Shown piece by piece: positions 1-17,059 of a stretch of DNA of 64,000 bases (position 1 is the stretch's first letter; each line of letters begins with the position of its first letter). The position numbers were made by a program, and so were the translations under genes. The DNA lies in the NCBI GenBank assembly GCA_018894105.1, contig CM032123.1:25521744-25585743 (forward strand). Reading direction: 5' to 3'. This DNA comes from Jacaranda mimosifolia. Its lineage: Eukaryota > Streptophyta > Magnoliopsida > Lamiales > Bignoniaceae. Under the pieces are notes generated by a model. It did not search any database. It had not been told where the DNA came from and saw nothing but the letters and a program-made list of their open reading frames with translations.

Positions 1-44
1 CAAAGCATGGGCCCAATGATCATTGCGAGTTGCATACTCATTTT

Positions 45-736
45 TAGGGCTGTCAATGGATCGAATTTTAGTCCGAATCCTATCTGAATTTGATCCGAAT
101 TTTAGAATTTTTATCCGATTAAAATATTCTATGGATCAGATCTGATTATAAATATTCGAAATCCGAAATAAGTGGATCGGATATGAAATTAAGCAATCCG
201 ATCCGTTAAAGATCCGAATCCGAACTTTAATATTTTTTATTAAATTAATACTCTTATATATAATATTAATAATATTTTAAAATAAAATTATATATTATAT
301 TGACCTAATATCTATATTAACATCTATATTATACTATTAATATTGAGTTTTTTAACCTAAAAAATAAGGTGGATATTGATAAAATATCAAATATAATAAC
401 ATATAATAGTTTATCTATACATTAATATAATGTGAAAAAGGACTTTAATATTCAAATATTTAACTTTTTGACTAATATATAATAACAAGTTGTTAAAAAT
501 TCAAATATGACATATATTTACTTTATAAATACAATATTTTTATAAAATTTAAAAGGAAAAAAACAAGAAAGAAAAAAAATGAAATCAGATCGGATTTTTT
601 AACCGGATTTCGGATATGGTATTGATTAAAAAATATCCTATCGAATTTCGGGTCGGATTCATATATAAATTTTGTTAATCGGATTCGGATTCGGATATGG
701 CAGATCCGATCCAAATCCGACCCGTTGACAGCCCTA
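45..736. mobile_element. Non-autonomous hAT-type element (MITE-like)
   Basis: The element is bounded by inverted termini, tagggctgtcaa on the left and ttgacagcccta on the right, and flanked by an exact 8-bp direct duplication ctcatttt (37-44 and 737-744). An 8-bp duplication and TAGGG-type ends are hallmarks of the hAT superfamily. The inverted similarity extends inward through GGATCGGAT-like motifs near both ends (60-230 and 590-720), with an AT-rich core. No transposase is seen, so it must have been mobilised in trans. Small ORFs inside it are not genes. Confidence 0.85.
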
Positions 737-744
737 CTCATTTT

Positions 745-1189
745 TATTCATTTTGTGCTTTGCTGTTGTACTTGTTATATATATCAACTTCACTATTTTT
801 GTAGATAGAGCATTAAATAATTTTGTTATCTTTAAAAAACATAAGTAAATTGTTAAAAACTACATAATATATAAGTCAAATGGCTTTTTTCACTTTGTAC
901 TATAATCTCAATGAGCATTTAAAGTACAAAATTTTGGGCATTATCAAATAATACATAATACGATGCAGTCAAAATAAAAGTATTTTAAAGATATTATTAT
1001 TTGCACTCTAAAATTTGTTCTTCACACTTTATTCTAAATTTTTATATTAGATTATTCATTAAAATATCCACTTATTTTTAAAATTAATTTATATTAATTT
1101 GCAAGATAATAATTAACACCTTCAACTTTGTTACTCATAAAAATATTTCACCTCAATTTGTCCAACTTAATATGAAATAACAATAGACT
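745..1189. other. AT-rich intergenic DNA, nothing recognised
   Basis: There is no ORF of note, no inverted termini and no tandem structure. It is plain AT-rich plant intergenic sequence. Confidence 0.6.
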
Positions 1190-1853
1190 TGGCAAATGGG
1201 TACCTGTAGGTAACCCAAGAATGGGTAATTAGGGGTTGGATAAATTTATCCATAGGTAAAATTATCTATTTTTTATTGGGTACAAGATATTAGACTCATT
1301 ACCATGACTATGAGTGATGGACAACCCACATGTACCGGTATTTTTATTTTTTTTATACTTTAAGGTAAATTAATATGAATTTTTTAATTTGCATAATATT
1401 ATTCAAATATTACTTAAATACAACCAATAAAGGAGGCTAAAAATTTTAAATTTTACATTGAACAAGTACTTAAAGTATGCCAAGTATTTTAGTTTGAAAA
1501 GTACAACTTAAATGTTTAAACATCTATTGATTTTAAGTTACATTGCATTTCGAAGTTCAAATTTAAATCATATTATATGTCAAAAAAAATTTTGAATTAA
1601 AAATTTAAATACAAGTTAAACATTGTTGTTATCATAAAAAAATGTGTTATATCTTTCAAATTATTTGTGAGAATTAGAGAAAAAATTAATATATATATAT
1701 ATATTGTTATTCATGGGTTACCCGTGGATTGATTCAAAAAGTGGCAAATAATTAGGCGGTGGGTAAAATTATCCATATTTGATTTGATAGAGAAAATGAG
1801 GCCTATTATTCGCATTTTTTTAGGTACCCGTGGTATGGGTATTTTTTGTCATG
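1190..1853. repeat. Possible degraded DNA-transposon remnant
   Basis: The stretch begins with ggcaaatgggtacctg and ends with gtatgggtattttttgtcat, so loosely inverted copies of a GGGTACC-containing motif sit at its ends. Similar motifs (gggttacccgtgg, aggtacccgtgg) recur inside at about 1714 and 1822. The inverted match is poor and I find no clear target duplication. The right part is contained in the 449-bp duplication described separately. Confidence 0.3.
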
Positions 1854-2493
1854 TTTAAATAATAAGGTACAGTAGTCTTTTCTTCCTTTATTTCACTTTT
1901 CTAATTGAAATAACTCTACACAATAGTTTTTATGAAATAAACAAAACAGACATTTGAGGTGTGAAAATATACAATTTTGTAGTAATGCTATAATTTTTCT
2001 ATTGAAGTTCAAAACGATGTCTTCAATGAGATGATTGAATTTGAATTAAAATTTTAAATACAAGTAAAACATTGTTATTATCATAAAAAAATGTATTATA
2101 TCTTTCAAATTATTTATGAGAATTAGAGAAAAAATTAATATATATATATATATATTGTTATTCATGGGTTACCCGTGGATTGATTCAAAAAGTGGCAAGT
2201 AATTAGGCGGTGGGTAAAATTATCCATATTTGATTTGATAGAGAAAATGAGGCCTATTATTCGCATTTTTTTAGGTACCCGTGGTATGGGTATTTTTTGT
2301 CATGTTTAAATAATAAGGTGCAATAGTCTTTTCTTCCTTTATTTCACTTTTCTAATTGAAATAACTCTACACAATAGTTTTTATGAAATAAAACAAAACA
2401 GACATTTGAGGTGTGAAAATATACAATTTTGTAGTAATGCTATAATATTTCTATTGAAGTTCAAAACGATGTCTTCAATGAGATGATTGAATT
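1591..2493. repeat. Tandem direct duplication, 449-bp unit, two copies
   Basis: Copy 1 (1591-2039) and copy 2 (2040-2493) are near-identical over the whole length. Landmarks such as tattcatgggttacccgtgg and gtttaaataataaggt recur 449-450 bp apart. Differences are a few substitutions, one extra AT dinucleotide in the (AT)n run and one extra A in the oligo-A run near 2392. The junction has a short shared tttgaattaa, which fits unequal exchange or replication slippage. There is no coding content. Confidence 0.9.
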
Positions 2494-2585
2494 TTAAGAT
2501 CGGACAATCTGTTAATTTTTATGTGAGCTATCAAGTTGGCATGGAATGAATCAAGATTATATTTAATAAGATAAAGAATAGTACA

Positions 2586-2939
2586 CTAAGAGCTCGTTTG
2601 CTTGGTGTATTTGGATTATGCATGATACGCATGATTATGACAAATAGTGGGTTATTGTGTATCCTATCTAATGTCTGTTTGCATACTTTAAATAACTTGA
2701 TATCCAACTTTGATTGTTTGCTCACCATGATTATCCCATTTGACAAACTACAACTTATGTCCAACATGGGTTGGAAAAATATATTACACCTCAAGGCCTT
2801 AATGCACAAACCAAGTTTAGCCTTAAATGCATGTTGGGCCCCAACTATATCACAAACTTCTAAAAATGAACCAAATATTGAAATTGAATTGAATTGTGTA
2901 TCTATCATACAATATTAAAACAAGCAAACGAGCTCTTAG
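2586..2939. mobile_element. MITE, PIF/Harbinger- or hAT-like, 354 bp
   Basis: Perfect inverted termini ctaagagctcgtttgctt and aagcaaacgagctcttag bound a 354-bp segment. The GCTCGTTTG core is common in plant Tourist-type MITEs. If the termini start at GAGCTC, the flanking triplets are TAA and TTA, which are the two PIF/Harbinger target trinucleotides but not an exact duplication, so the superfamily is uncertain. Two long overlapping ORFs on opposite strands fill the element. They have no recognisable domain and are chance ORFs. Confidence 0.75.
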
Positions 2940-3640
2940 GACATAATTATCCAACAATTTAAATTAAATGATATCTTAAAAATAAAAGGGATATAATAGT
3001 AAATTCCTATAGACTAAAAATTAATTGGAGTGCAAATAACAATACCTGTATTTTATTAAGAATAGATACCTTGGAGTTGGGTATACTTAGCAATAGATTC
3101 CGTACCCTCTCTTTTTTCTCATTCATCCCATTTGATTCGTCTAGGTCATAGGATGAGAAGATGGTTAAAAATCTTTTATTAGTATATCTAATTGCTCTTT
3201 TGATTTTAAAAAAATAAAAATTATTAATATACTGCTTCTCTTATAGAGAAATTTTATTATTTGTTTATGAGTTGTTTCTTGTCTTCTACGGATATCATAC
3301 AACAACTCTGCACTATTACTACTCTGTCATCTAATGGCCAAAGGTTCAACCAAATATAGACCAATTGGAATTTGGATGGCATTTTTTAATGATTTAATGG
3401 AAGCTTGATGACTCTTGATCAGACCTAGTCCCAAATATTAACCCACTCGTTTAGCTGGATTTATAACTGAATAAAACTTTGATCTTACTCAAATTATTTC
3501 TTTAGATTAGCATTTTGCAATTAATAAGCTATTGATTTGTTTTCAACTACATACATTGTGGCTGTGCAGCTAATTGACACCCATATGATTTTTGCGTGAT
3601 TCCACTAATTAGAGGATTAGTGGAATAAAAGCAAACATTA
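2940..3640. other. Intergenic DNA downstream of the cysteine synthase gene
   Basis: No coding or repeat structure is recognised. The right end probably contains the transcription end of the minus-strand gene, since several T-runs and TTATT-like tracts lie at 3628-3660. Confidence 0.5.
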
Positions 3641-3819
3641 TTTTTTTCTCTTGAAATAATCATTCAAGAACAACCGCATCGCCCTTTGTATGAATGATTA
3701 AACTCAAAACATTTCGTCTGAGTACAGGTTCAGCACTTGAATGCACACATGTAAGATGGGTAAAACTGACCCAGCCCAAAAGTCGCAAAAGCAAAAATGC
3801 CAGTCCTTCCATCAATAGT

Positions 3820-3825
3820 TTTATT
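3820..3825 (-). terminator. Candidate poly(A) signal AATAAA
   Basis: AATAAA on the minus strand lies about 43 bp downstream of the cysteine synthase stop codon. Plant polyadenylation signals are loose, so this is only a plausible near-upstream element. Other A/T-rich candidates lie further downstream, near 3630-3660. Confidence 0.35.
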
Positions 3826-3867
3826 TCAGATGAAGTAGATTCTGGCAAGAGGGATTTATAATTACAT

Positions 3868-9798
<5,931 letters not shown>

Positions 9799-9854
9799 AT
9801 CTCTCTCACGCTCACTGTGTGTGTTCTGGCTACAAAGATGCTTGTATTTGTATC

Positions 9855-9866
9855 TATATATATTTA
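9855..9866 (-). promoter_or_regulatory. TATA box of the cysteine synthase gene
   Basis: On the minus strand the sequence taaatatatata lies about 57 bp upstream of the first ATG (9798). It is the only clear TATA motif at a suitable distance and would give a short 5' leader. The sequence just upstream (9870-10031) is not AT-uniform and probably holds the core promoter. Confidence 0.5.
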
Positions 9867-10031
9867 TCCTGTAGGCAAGGAGATTTTTTTTTCGATCAAC
9901 GACGTCGTCTGGACAAAGTGTTAATTTTGAAATTGAATATGGATGTGGGTATTAATGGACTTGAGGCAAAAAAGGGCTTTGACCTTTCGACCCGTTTAAG
10001 ATTCCCAAAAAATGTTGTAAATAAAGAAAAA

Positions 10032-10377
10032 GCCCGTTTGGTTTTATCTTCATTTTCAATTTTCATTTTTATCATTTCTCAAATCTAAAATATTAATTAG
10101 TGAAAATGAGTTGAAAATAAATTTATATTTGAATAGATTATTGGAAAAATAATGATTATATTGATTTTAATAGGTTATAGATAGAGATAGATAGGAATAA
10201 TGAAATAAAGAGAGAAGATATTTATTATTGGGTGGAGATATATAAGTTATTGGAGAATATATTTTGAAAATAAAAATAAAAATAATATTAGGTGAAAATG
10301 TGTAAAAAGTAATGTGTTTCATTTCTGAAATAGTAGAAAATGTGAATATGGAATGTGGAAATGAAACCAAACGACCC
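10032..10377. mobile_element. MITE with CGTTTGGTTT termini
   Basis: The left terminus gcccgtttggtttta and the right terminus tgaaaccaaacgaccc are imperfect inverted repeats about 346 bp apart, with an AT-rich core. No exact target duplication is visible, so the superfamily is left open; PIF/Harbinger- or hAT-like MITEs are the usual carriers of this motif. It lies about 235 bp upstream of the cysteine synthase start, inside the likely promoter region. Confidence 0.6.
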
Positions 10378-10729
10378 TTATTGCAAGAAACATACACACA
10401 AATTTCTATCCATATAACATAATCCTTCATTCAGGATGGCACACCGCTCAGTACGTTCTAATAATTTAAGAGTAGAATCTTTTCTCTGTTATGTTGTATT
10501 TATTTTTGAAGTTCACCATTAAAATTTAATGAGTTCAACTTTGAAAAATGATAAAAATTAATCATTCATCAAGGGCTAAAATCTTTTTACTCTCATGTGA
10601 AATGTAAATTGGCGATTTACCTCTATATGATAAAAAAAAGTTAAAATGCCGTCTTATGTTTTTAAATTGTGGCTTACTGCATCATTCCGTCTATTCGAGT
10701 TGAATTTTATATTGTATGGACGAAAATAC

Positions 10730-10878
10730 CCTCATATATATAATTATTTTATATCCTTATGTTTTTGCTTTTATTTTATTTAATCTAAATTAAATAATTT
10801 TATGTTTATAAAATACATAACATATTTATATAAATTAAATACTATCTAATATTTATAAAATTATATATACATACATAT
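10730..10878. repeat. AT-rich internal repeat of the MULE, left part
   Basis: This contains the same unit (taatctaaattaaataatttta, then tatttataaaattatata) that recurs to the right of the Gypsy element at 21934, 22264 and 22586. It was split from those copies by the Gypsy insertion. Confidence 0.6.
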
Positions 10879-11691
10879 TGATGATGGTATGATATATTTT
10901 GTGGTATATTGGGCCCTGGCTTAATGTGATCGATTAGAATAGAAGTCTGAAGAGAGTGTTTAGGTATAGTTCGGTCGTGTCCTACAACCAATAACAAATG
11001 TCAGGCTTGCCAAGGAGACCTCGGCTAAGGCACTCCGACGCTTAAATCAGTACTTAATCGATCAAAAAAAAAAGCGACAAAGTGAAGGCTTTGGTGATAA
11101 TGAACATACCTTACTGAAGGATGGTAATAGGGTATTTATAGTCTCTCTTGAGAGATTAAAATGTCAATGATGCCTTTGCTTATACAGAGAGGGCCCTTGT
11201 CATTACTTGAGGACCTTTAGATGTTCTTCCTTTTGTGTACTTCTTTAGGTGGCGCCTACTCCTATTATTTATGATATGATGGTACGATAGAGGTATGCTC
11301 TGCATAATGGTGGTACAGTAGAGGCACGCGACATTAATGCGGAGGCACGCCACATCTCAAAGCATTTAATGCGACATAGTGGTGGTTATGGCGCATTTAA
11401 TGCAACTGGTCAGACTGTTTTATGTTGCTCCGATCGAACTCCCAGGGTCAAGATGTTTCCTTGTCTACAAGTCATCTACCTACATTCTAATCGAGATAAT
11501 GGAACTCTGTTGGATCCAAAGGTCTTTCTAGTTGAGGGCTGAATGGTCATTCTCGAGCTGATCGACTACACTCTAGTCGATCGACAGGGTGGTGGTAATT
11601 CTATTGAAGAAATGGCCTAATGAGGATTTGGGCTTGGTCGATCTCCTGATCAGCTATTAGTGGGCTGGGCCTGTTAGGCTATCCCATATCA
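10879..11691 (-). repeat. 3' LTR of the Gypsy element
   Basis: On the plus strand it begins tgatgatggtatgatat and ends near ggctatcccatatca. It aligns along its whole length with 20982-21802, with many substitutions and small indels. The right boundary is uncertain by about 7 bp (11684 or 11691). Confidence 0.88.
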
Positions 11692-11716
11692 TGAGTCCTC
11701 CCTACTCCCGAGTCCT
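11692..11716 (-). other. Polypurine tract of the Gypsy element
   Basis: On the minus strand, directly upstream of the 3' LTR, the purine-rich run gggagtagggaggact is where plus-strand DNA priming is expected. Its position next to the LTR supports the minus orientation of the element. Confidence 0.55.
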
Positions 11717-12133
11717 GATCGAGTTATTCGACGAGAAGGAATAGGGAGTAGCTGACTTGGAAAACTGAATTATGTTCGAGTAGGGTCCCACGCGCTAATG
11801 ATCCTTTGAATTTCGAAACTCAACTAGGGTGTCAACGTATTTAAAGTGTCAGTTAAATTGGACAATATGGTTTTTGAACCGACAGTTGCGTAATTAATAG
11901 CCGATAGCCAGTCGTGTTAGCTTGTTAAGTTACCCGTTGGAAGGAGCCTATAAATAGCATAGTGAAAAATTTTCATTTGCACATTTACAACAGTTTAAGA
12001 GGTCGAGCTCTGTAAGATTTTACTGCTTCTTTCTAAGGATTGTGAATTTGGTCTTCTTGTCATCTTTGTAAGTTCTTTTCAACCCTGTCTAGTTTAATAT
12101 CTCTTGCTTTCGACCAATTGTTAATAGAAAGAA

Positions 12134-14740
12134 ATGCTTAGGGGTTTTGGAGAAGGCAGTGGTAGAAGTAGCAATTTTGAGGAGACTCGGGATATGGATT
12201 CGACCAAAAGAGTGGGCAACTCAACTAGTGGGACTAGCGAGTCTTCTAGTGATAGTTCTAGTTCTTCTGATAGTTCGAGTGGTACTCGAGTTGATGTCAA
12301 GGATGGGGCAGGGACATCTAGACAGGTGAGCCGACCTTCGATTTCTCAAGGTAGACTTTTCACTATTGATCACTGTAGTAATATAATATCCGAGATCAAA
12401 GATAGGGATCTAGTGTTGATGAGGCAGTTGTATCACATTTCCCCAGAGTTCGAACTGATCGTTCCTGAACCTAGTGATAGGATGCATCAACCTCCGACTG
12501 GTTGTGTAACAATTTTTGAGGATACCTTGAAGTGTGGGCTTAGGTTCCTTATAGCACAACCAATAGTCGATTTCCTAACTTGCCTTCAGGTCTGTATCAC
12601 CCAACTACTCCCAAATTATCTTTTGACCTTGTATAGTTTTGTTGTTTTAATATTGATACACGACCAGCCTCTATCTTTCATAAATTTTAGCAACTTGTTC
12701 CACCTCCTAATATCCCAGAAGTCAGGTAGCACTGAGGAGTCGGGCTTTTATTATCTGACAAGTCGCCTTCGTCGAAAGTTCTTAGTGACCCCCGCCTCTT
12801 TACATGGCTAAGTGTGGAAAAAAATGCTATTTCTTTGTTTGAGCTTCGAGTGGGGTTGGGTTAGGTTTAATATACCTAGGGAGTAGATTAAGGGGAGGTC
12901 GAGATGCCCAAGAACGAGAACCTTACCTAGCCTAATACATTTATTCGTGACCTAGTTGAATTTGGACAAATAGAGGCATTTGGGTACGTCGACGAGAAAA
13001 ATCTGGTGCTAGTAGTTTATCACCTGCTTAGCTGGATCTGCCAGCAAATGCTTAATTAGGTAAATACCATTGTTGATTTCTGTGACTTTTTTATTTTTAT
13101 ACTTTTTGGTCAATAATGATGTATTTATTTTGTGTAATTTCAAATCGAGCAGAAATCATGAATTACACTCGCTAGCAAGTGATGGCTAGGAAATAGAGGG
13201 CACAAGAGTGCCAAGCATCTGCTCGTTGGGAGGCTGCCTCCCAAAGTGCTCCGCAATAGACGCTAATCCTATATCTCTTATTGTTCGACCAACTCCTATC
13301 GAGGTTAGCAATCCGACGCCTCAACAAAAAAGACTGGCTGTGAACGAGCAAGCTTCTTCTCAGAAGAGAACCATAGCTGAAAAAAGGAAAGGGAAGACTG
13401 GTGAGCCCTTGTTCTTTAGGCCCCGACTAGACAATGATTTATTCCACCTGCCCACTTTTTCTTCACCAAGATTCAAGCCCAACATCAAGGTTCAAAATAC
13501 GGCGTCGATGCTAAGAGTGGGGTCGACTGGAGTAGGCTCCCTGAAAGTGCTAATGGCTGGGTTGTTTATGTTCGACCAGAAGAAGTTGCTGGAGATGGGA
13601 TAGCTTGAGGCTTTAAAGGTGTTCGCATACCATGCGAACATAGTAAGTGTCTAGTCGAGTTTTACTTGTTTTGTCCAAGTTTACGTTTGAATTTTTGACC
13701 AAACTTGCTCTTGTTCGAGGTCAGCTAAATGGGCTACCATTTTTATCGAAGGGTTGAGCTAACCCTGAGTGATCGTGAGGAGCTCCAAAAGGAGCGAAAA
13801 GACACTAAAATGGCCGAGACTTAGGTCAATTCATTGCAATCAAGCATTGACAATCTGACTCGACAGGTCGAAGAGAAGGATGCGTAGCTGCTGGCTGCTG
13901 TAACTGAAAAGAGTCACCTCAACGAATTATTGCGTAAGGTGAGGTTAGAGGTAGAAGCAGCCCACAATGCTGGTCGACTGCTGGGATACAACAATACTAC
14001 TAGATACGCGAAAGATGAGTTCTTCAAAACACTGTCAAGCATTTGCAAGAAGGCAATTCAACAATTCATACTATGCTCATCATTTTAGGATCGCAGTGTT
14101 GTCTTTGCGGTCGATAACGTGAAGGAAGCTTTTGAGAATCTTGTGAAACAGCTCGAGTTCCTGGGCTATCAGTTCTGACCCGAGGACAAAGAACGCCTTA
14201 ATGTGCCGTAGAATGAGCAGCTTGGGGACTATCCCAACGTCGTTCCTATTGATGAGAGTGCACCAGTGGAAGTGCATTCCACCCAAGGGCGGTTAAGGTG
14301 GCGAAAGAGTTTGCTTTCATGAATGACTTCACTTTTGATATCAAAGATGGCAAGGTTGACATTGCAGCTTACTTTCCTCCTGCTGAGCGACCATTTTTGA
14401 CCAAAGAGGCAGGTTTTTCTCGACTTGCTGGTGCAACCCAACCCATGGAAGACAAGGGCGGTTAAGGTGGTGAAAGAGTTTGCTTTCGTGAATGACTTCA
14501 CCTTTGATAGCAAAGATGGCAAGGTCGATGTTGTAGCTTACTTCCTCCTGCTGAGTGAACATTTCTGACCAAAGAGGTAGGTCCTTCTCGACCTGCTGGT
14601 GCAACCCAACCCACGACAGAACAAGAGTTGAGGGTCCCCCAACCGTCGTGCAAGTGAACTATAGTGATGAGCTCGACAGTGTTGTTGATAAGGTACTAGC
14701 TGCTCAAGGTGGTGGAGGGAAAGGAGCTGGGTTGAGTTGA
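12134..14740 (+). pseudogene. Antisense additional ORF of the Gypsy element (PF04195-like)
   Basis: This degraded coding region is transcribed opposite to gag-pol and lies between integrase and the 3' LTR. The N-terminal part (12134-12811) has a Ser-rich stretch, then PEPSDRMHQPPTG, LKCGLRFLIAQPIVDFL and a CITQLLPN segment. This is the pattern of the plant 'putative gypsy type transposon' domain (PF04195). A middle part (13208-13603) is low-complexity and charged. At about 13760-13960 heptad-rich sequence (LTRQVEEKDA, EKSHLNELLRKV) predicts a coiled coil, followed by a C-terminal part to 14740. Several in-frame stops and frame changes are present. Its function is unknown in any element. Confidence 0.7.
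14287..14622 (+). repeat. Tandem duplication, 169-bp unit, inside the antisense ORF
   Basis: Two consecutive copies begin with gggcggttaaggtgg at 14287 and 14456. They share the segments coding for KEFAF(M/V)NDFTFD and the gcaacccaaccca motif. The second copy has indels that break the frame. It duplicates part of the C-terminal region of the antisense ORF. Confidence 0.88.
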
Positions 14741-15552
14741 AGCTATTTTTTTTATTGTTTTATTTTGTTTGGATTCGCCCTGCAAGGCATTGTGAACCAT
14801 TTGTAAAATAATTTTTTATGATTTAACTTGACATTTTGTTTTATAATATCAACTATTTCGATAACTTTTTGTCGACTAGCTTCTTTTTATTGCTTTTGTT
14901 CTACCTTCAATTTGATCATATGAATAAATAGAGGAATAAATTTTTCTTCCATCTAACTCGTCGAATAATGCAATCCTTTAGTGAAAAAGTGAGCAATATC
15001 TAATGTTTATAACCAAGTTAATGGTCGATTATAAAATTAATTTTAAATAAATTAATTGAACAGATCTAAGAATTTTCATATCGATCTAGTCCGTTCAAAA
15101 TTAGTTTTGAGATAGTTGTTATAGTCGACTGCTGGGTCAACTTAAAATATTTTCATTGTGATGAAATGAATAGGCTTGAAGTTATGGTCGATCATGGGTC
15201 AACTTTAGTTAATTGATTTCCAGTTGTGTGTGATCTTTGCGTCGCGACACGTGCATCCACCGAGAAACTTGAGAATGATGATCGACTATGGGGTCAATTT
15301 TAAGTTGTGGTCGACTACGGGGTCGACTATAAACGAATTTCTTGTTTATTAAGTAGGTAGGCTATACAACATGATCGTGGTCTGAAACCAAATTGTGGTT
15401 GACTACTAGGTCAACTTGAAACAATTTTCTCATTTATATGATTGGACTAGAAGCCCTTGTTGTGGTTGAAAGCAAGTGGTCAATCGAATTTAAATTGCTT
15501 TTATTGGTTTAGAACCACATTACAAAAGGGCTGAATGGAGACTCAGGTCTCT

Positions 15553-16740
15553 TCATACATAAAACTTTTTCAAGTTTACTATATTCCATGGTCGAGGGAG
15601 CTCGTTTGCATCCATAACTACTAGTCGATAAGAATTGTGCTTTGTTGCTTTAATTACTGAGTAGAGGCCCTCCCATTTTGAGTCGAGTTTTCCCATATTT
15701 TTTGAAACTTCAAATTTCTTGAGAATGAAGTCTCCCACCTTAAAACTTCTTGGTTAGATTCCTTTGTTATAATGTTGGGCCATCTTCAACCTATACCTCT
15801 ACATTGTTGTGTGTGCCTGGTGGCGCAACTCGTTGATTTTTTGGAGGCCAAACTCTCTTTCAAATTCATTCCTGATCGGGTTGTAATGAATTATCCAAGT
15901 TGTATGTCGTATTAACTCTGTCGGCACTACTATTTCTGATCCATAGACCAAGTTATAAGGACTATGGCTTGTGGCGGTTCTGGGAATGGTTCCATATGCC
16001 CATAGGACCCAGGGAGGTTGCTGCCTAACTTGCTCTAGATCCTTCAAGTCGGGTCTTGATGTGGTTTTGAATAGTCTTATTTGTGATTTTAGTTTGTCCA
16101 TTAGCCTGGGGGTTTACAAGTGAGGTGAAATGTTGTTGAATTCCCAAACTTTCACACCAACTCCTCCTGCTTTTACTTTGAAATTGTGTCCCATTGTTTG
16201 ATATCAATACTTTTGGCAAACTAAAATGGCAGGTGATATTTTTTCACAAGAAATTTCTAATGGCCGCGTCAGTTATTTTTGGGATTGCTTCTGCTTCGAC
16301 CCATATCGTGAAGTATTCGATTGCAACAATTATGTATTTTCTTTGACATGTAGTTTTGGAAAGGAGCCTACTATGTCTATCCCCCATTGATTGAATGGTC
16401 ATGTGATTTGAACTAGCATTAGCATTGATGCAGACTGATAAGTGATGTTGGAGTAGACCTGGCAAGATATGCATTTTTAGGCGAAGTCTAATGCATCTTT
16501 TAGTAAGGTCAGCCAAAAATATCCATGCTTGATAACTTTATGGGCTAATGCTCGTCCTCCAAAATGAGTACCACAGATACCTAAATAGACCTCTTGTAAG
16601 ACCTCCAAAGCTTGCTCTGATGTCAAGCACCTCAATGGTGATCCAAAAAGGGATCTCCTATAGAGCTGACCGTACTCGTCAAAGATGAACTTCACTACTA
16701 AACTTCTGAGCCTGCATACTTCTGCTTTATCTTTGGGCAC
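15553..16740 (-). pseudogene. Gypsy integrase (degraded)
   Basis: The integrase region of gag-pol lies in several frames. The N-terminal zinc-binding part (16477-16740) contains EVYLGICGTHFGGRALAHKV and GYFW. The catalytic core follows (about 16520-16030), with a WVEAEAIPKIT segment and then PKVLISNNGTQF, where plant Gypsy integrases normally read ISDNGTQF, so the second catalytic Asp is Asn. Then come NPQANGQ and, at 15799-16101, the conserved LWAYGTIPRTAT and SPYNLVYGSE. The C-terminal part (15553-15738) has KWEGLYSVI and ELPRPWN. It is inactive by substitution and frameshift. Confidence 0.88.
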
Positions 16741-17059
16741 TCTTTCTTCTCTTAGGTAAGCTTTGATTTCATCCTATCAGGAGGGAGCTGACTTTTGGAT
16801 TAGCCCGATCAGGTTATGGTTGAGACTATCTATAGTGGGTTTATCGGAGACTAGAAATGTAATGGTTCTGTCTTTGGTTCATTTTATCGAGCAGGCAAAC
16901 TTGGATAAGGCATCTGCCCTCTCATTCTCTGATCTCGGGACTTGGCTGAGGGTGAACTTCTTGAACTGCTGTCACAACTTTTTGACCTCAACCAGATACT
17001 TGCTCATGTAGTCTCCTTAGCCTTAAAATTTCCTTTGAATTGTTCAGCGACCATCTGAG

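Noticed and set aside
2531..2918. Two ORFs of over 100 codons on opposite strands
   Set aside because: They lie inside a MITE bounded by perfect inverted repeats, show no domain, and mirror each other as expected from near-palindromic low-constraint DNA.
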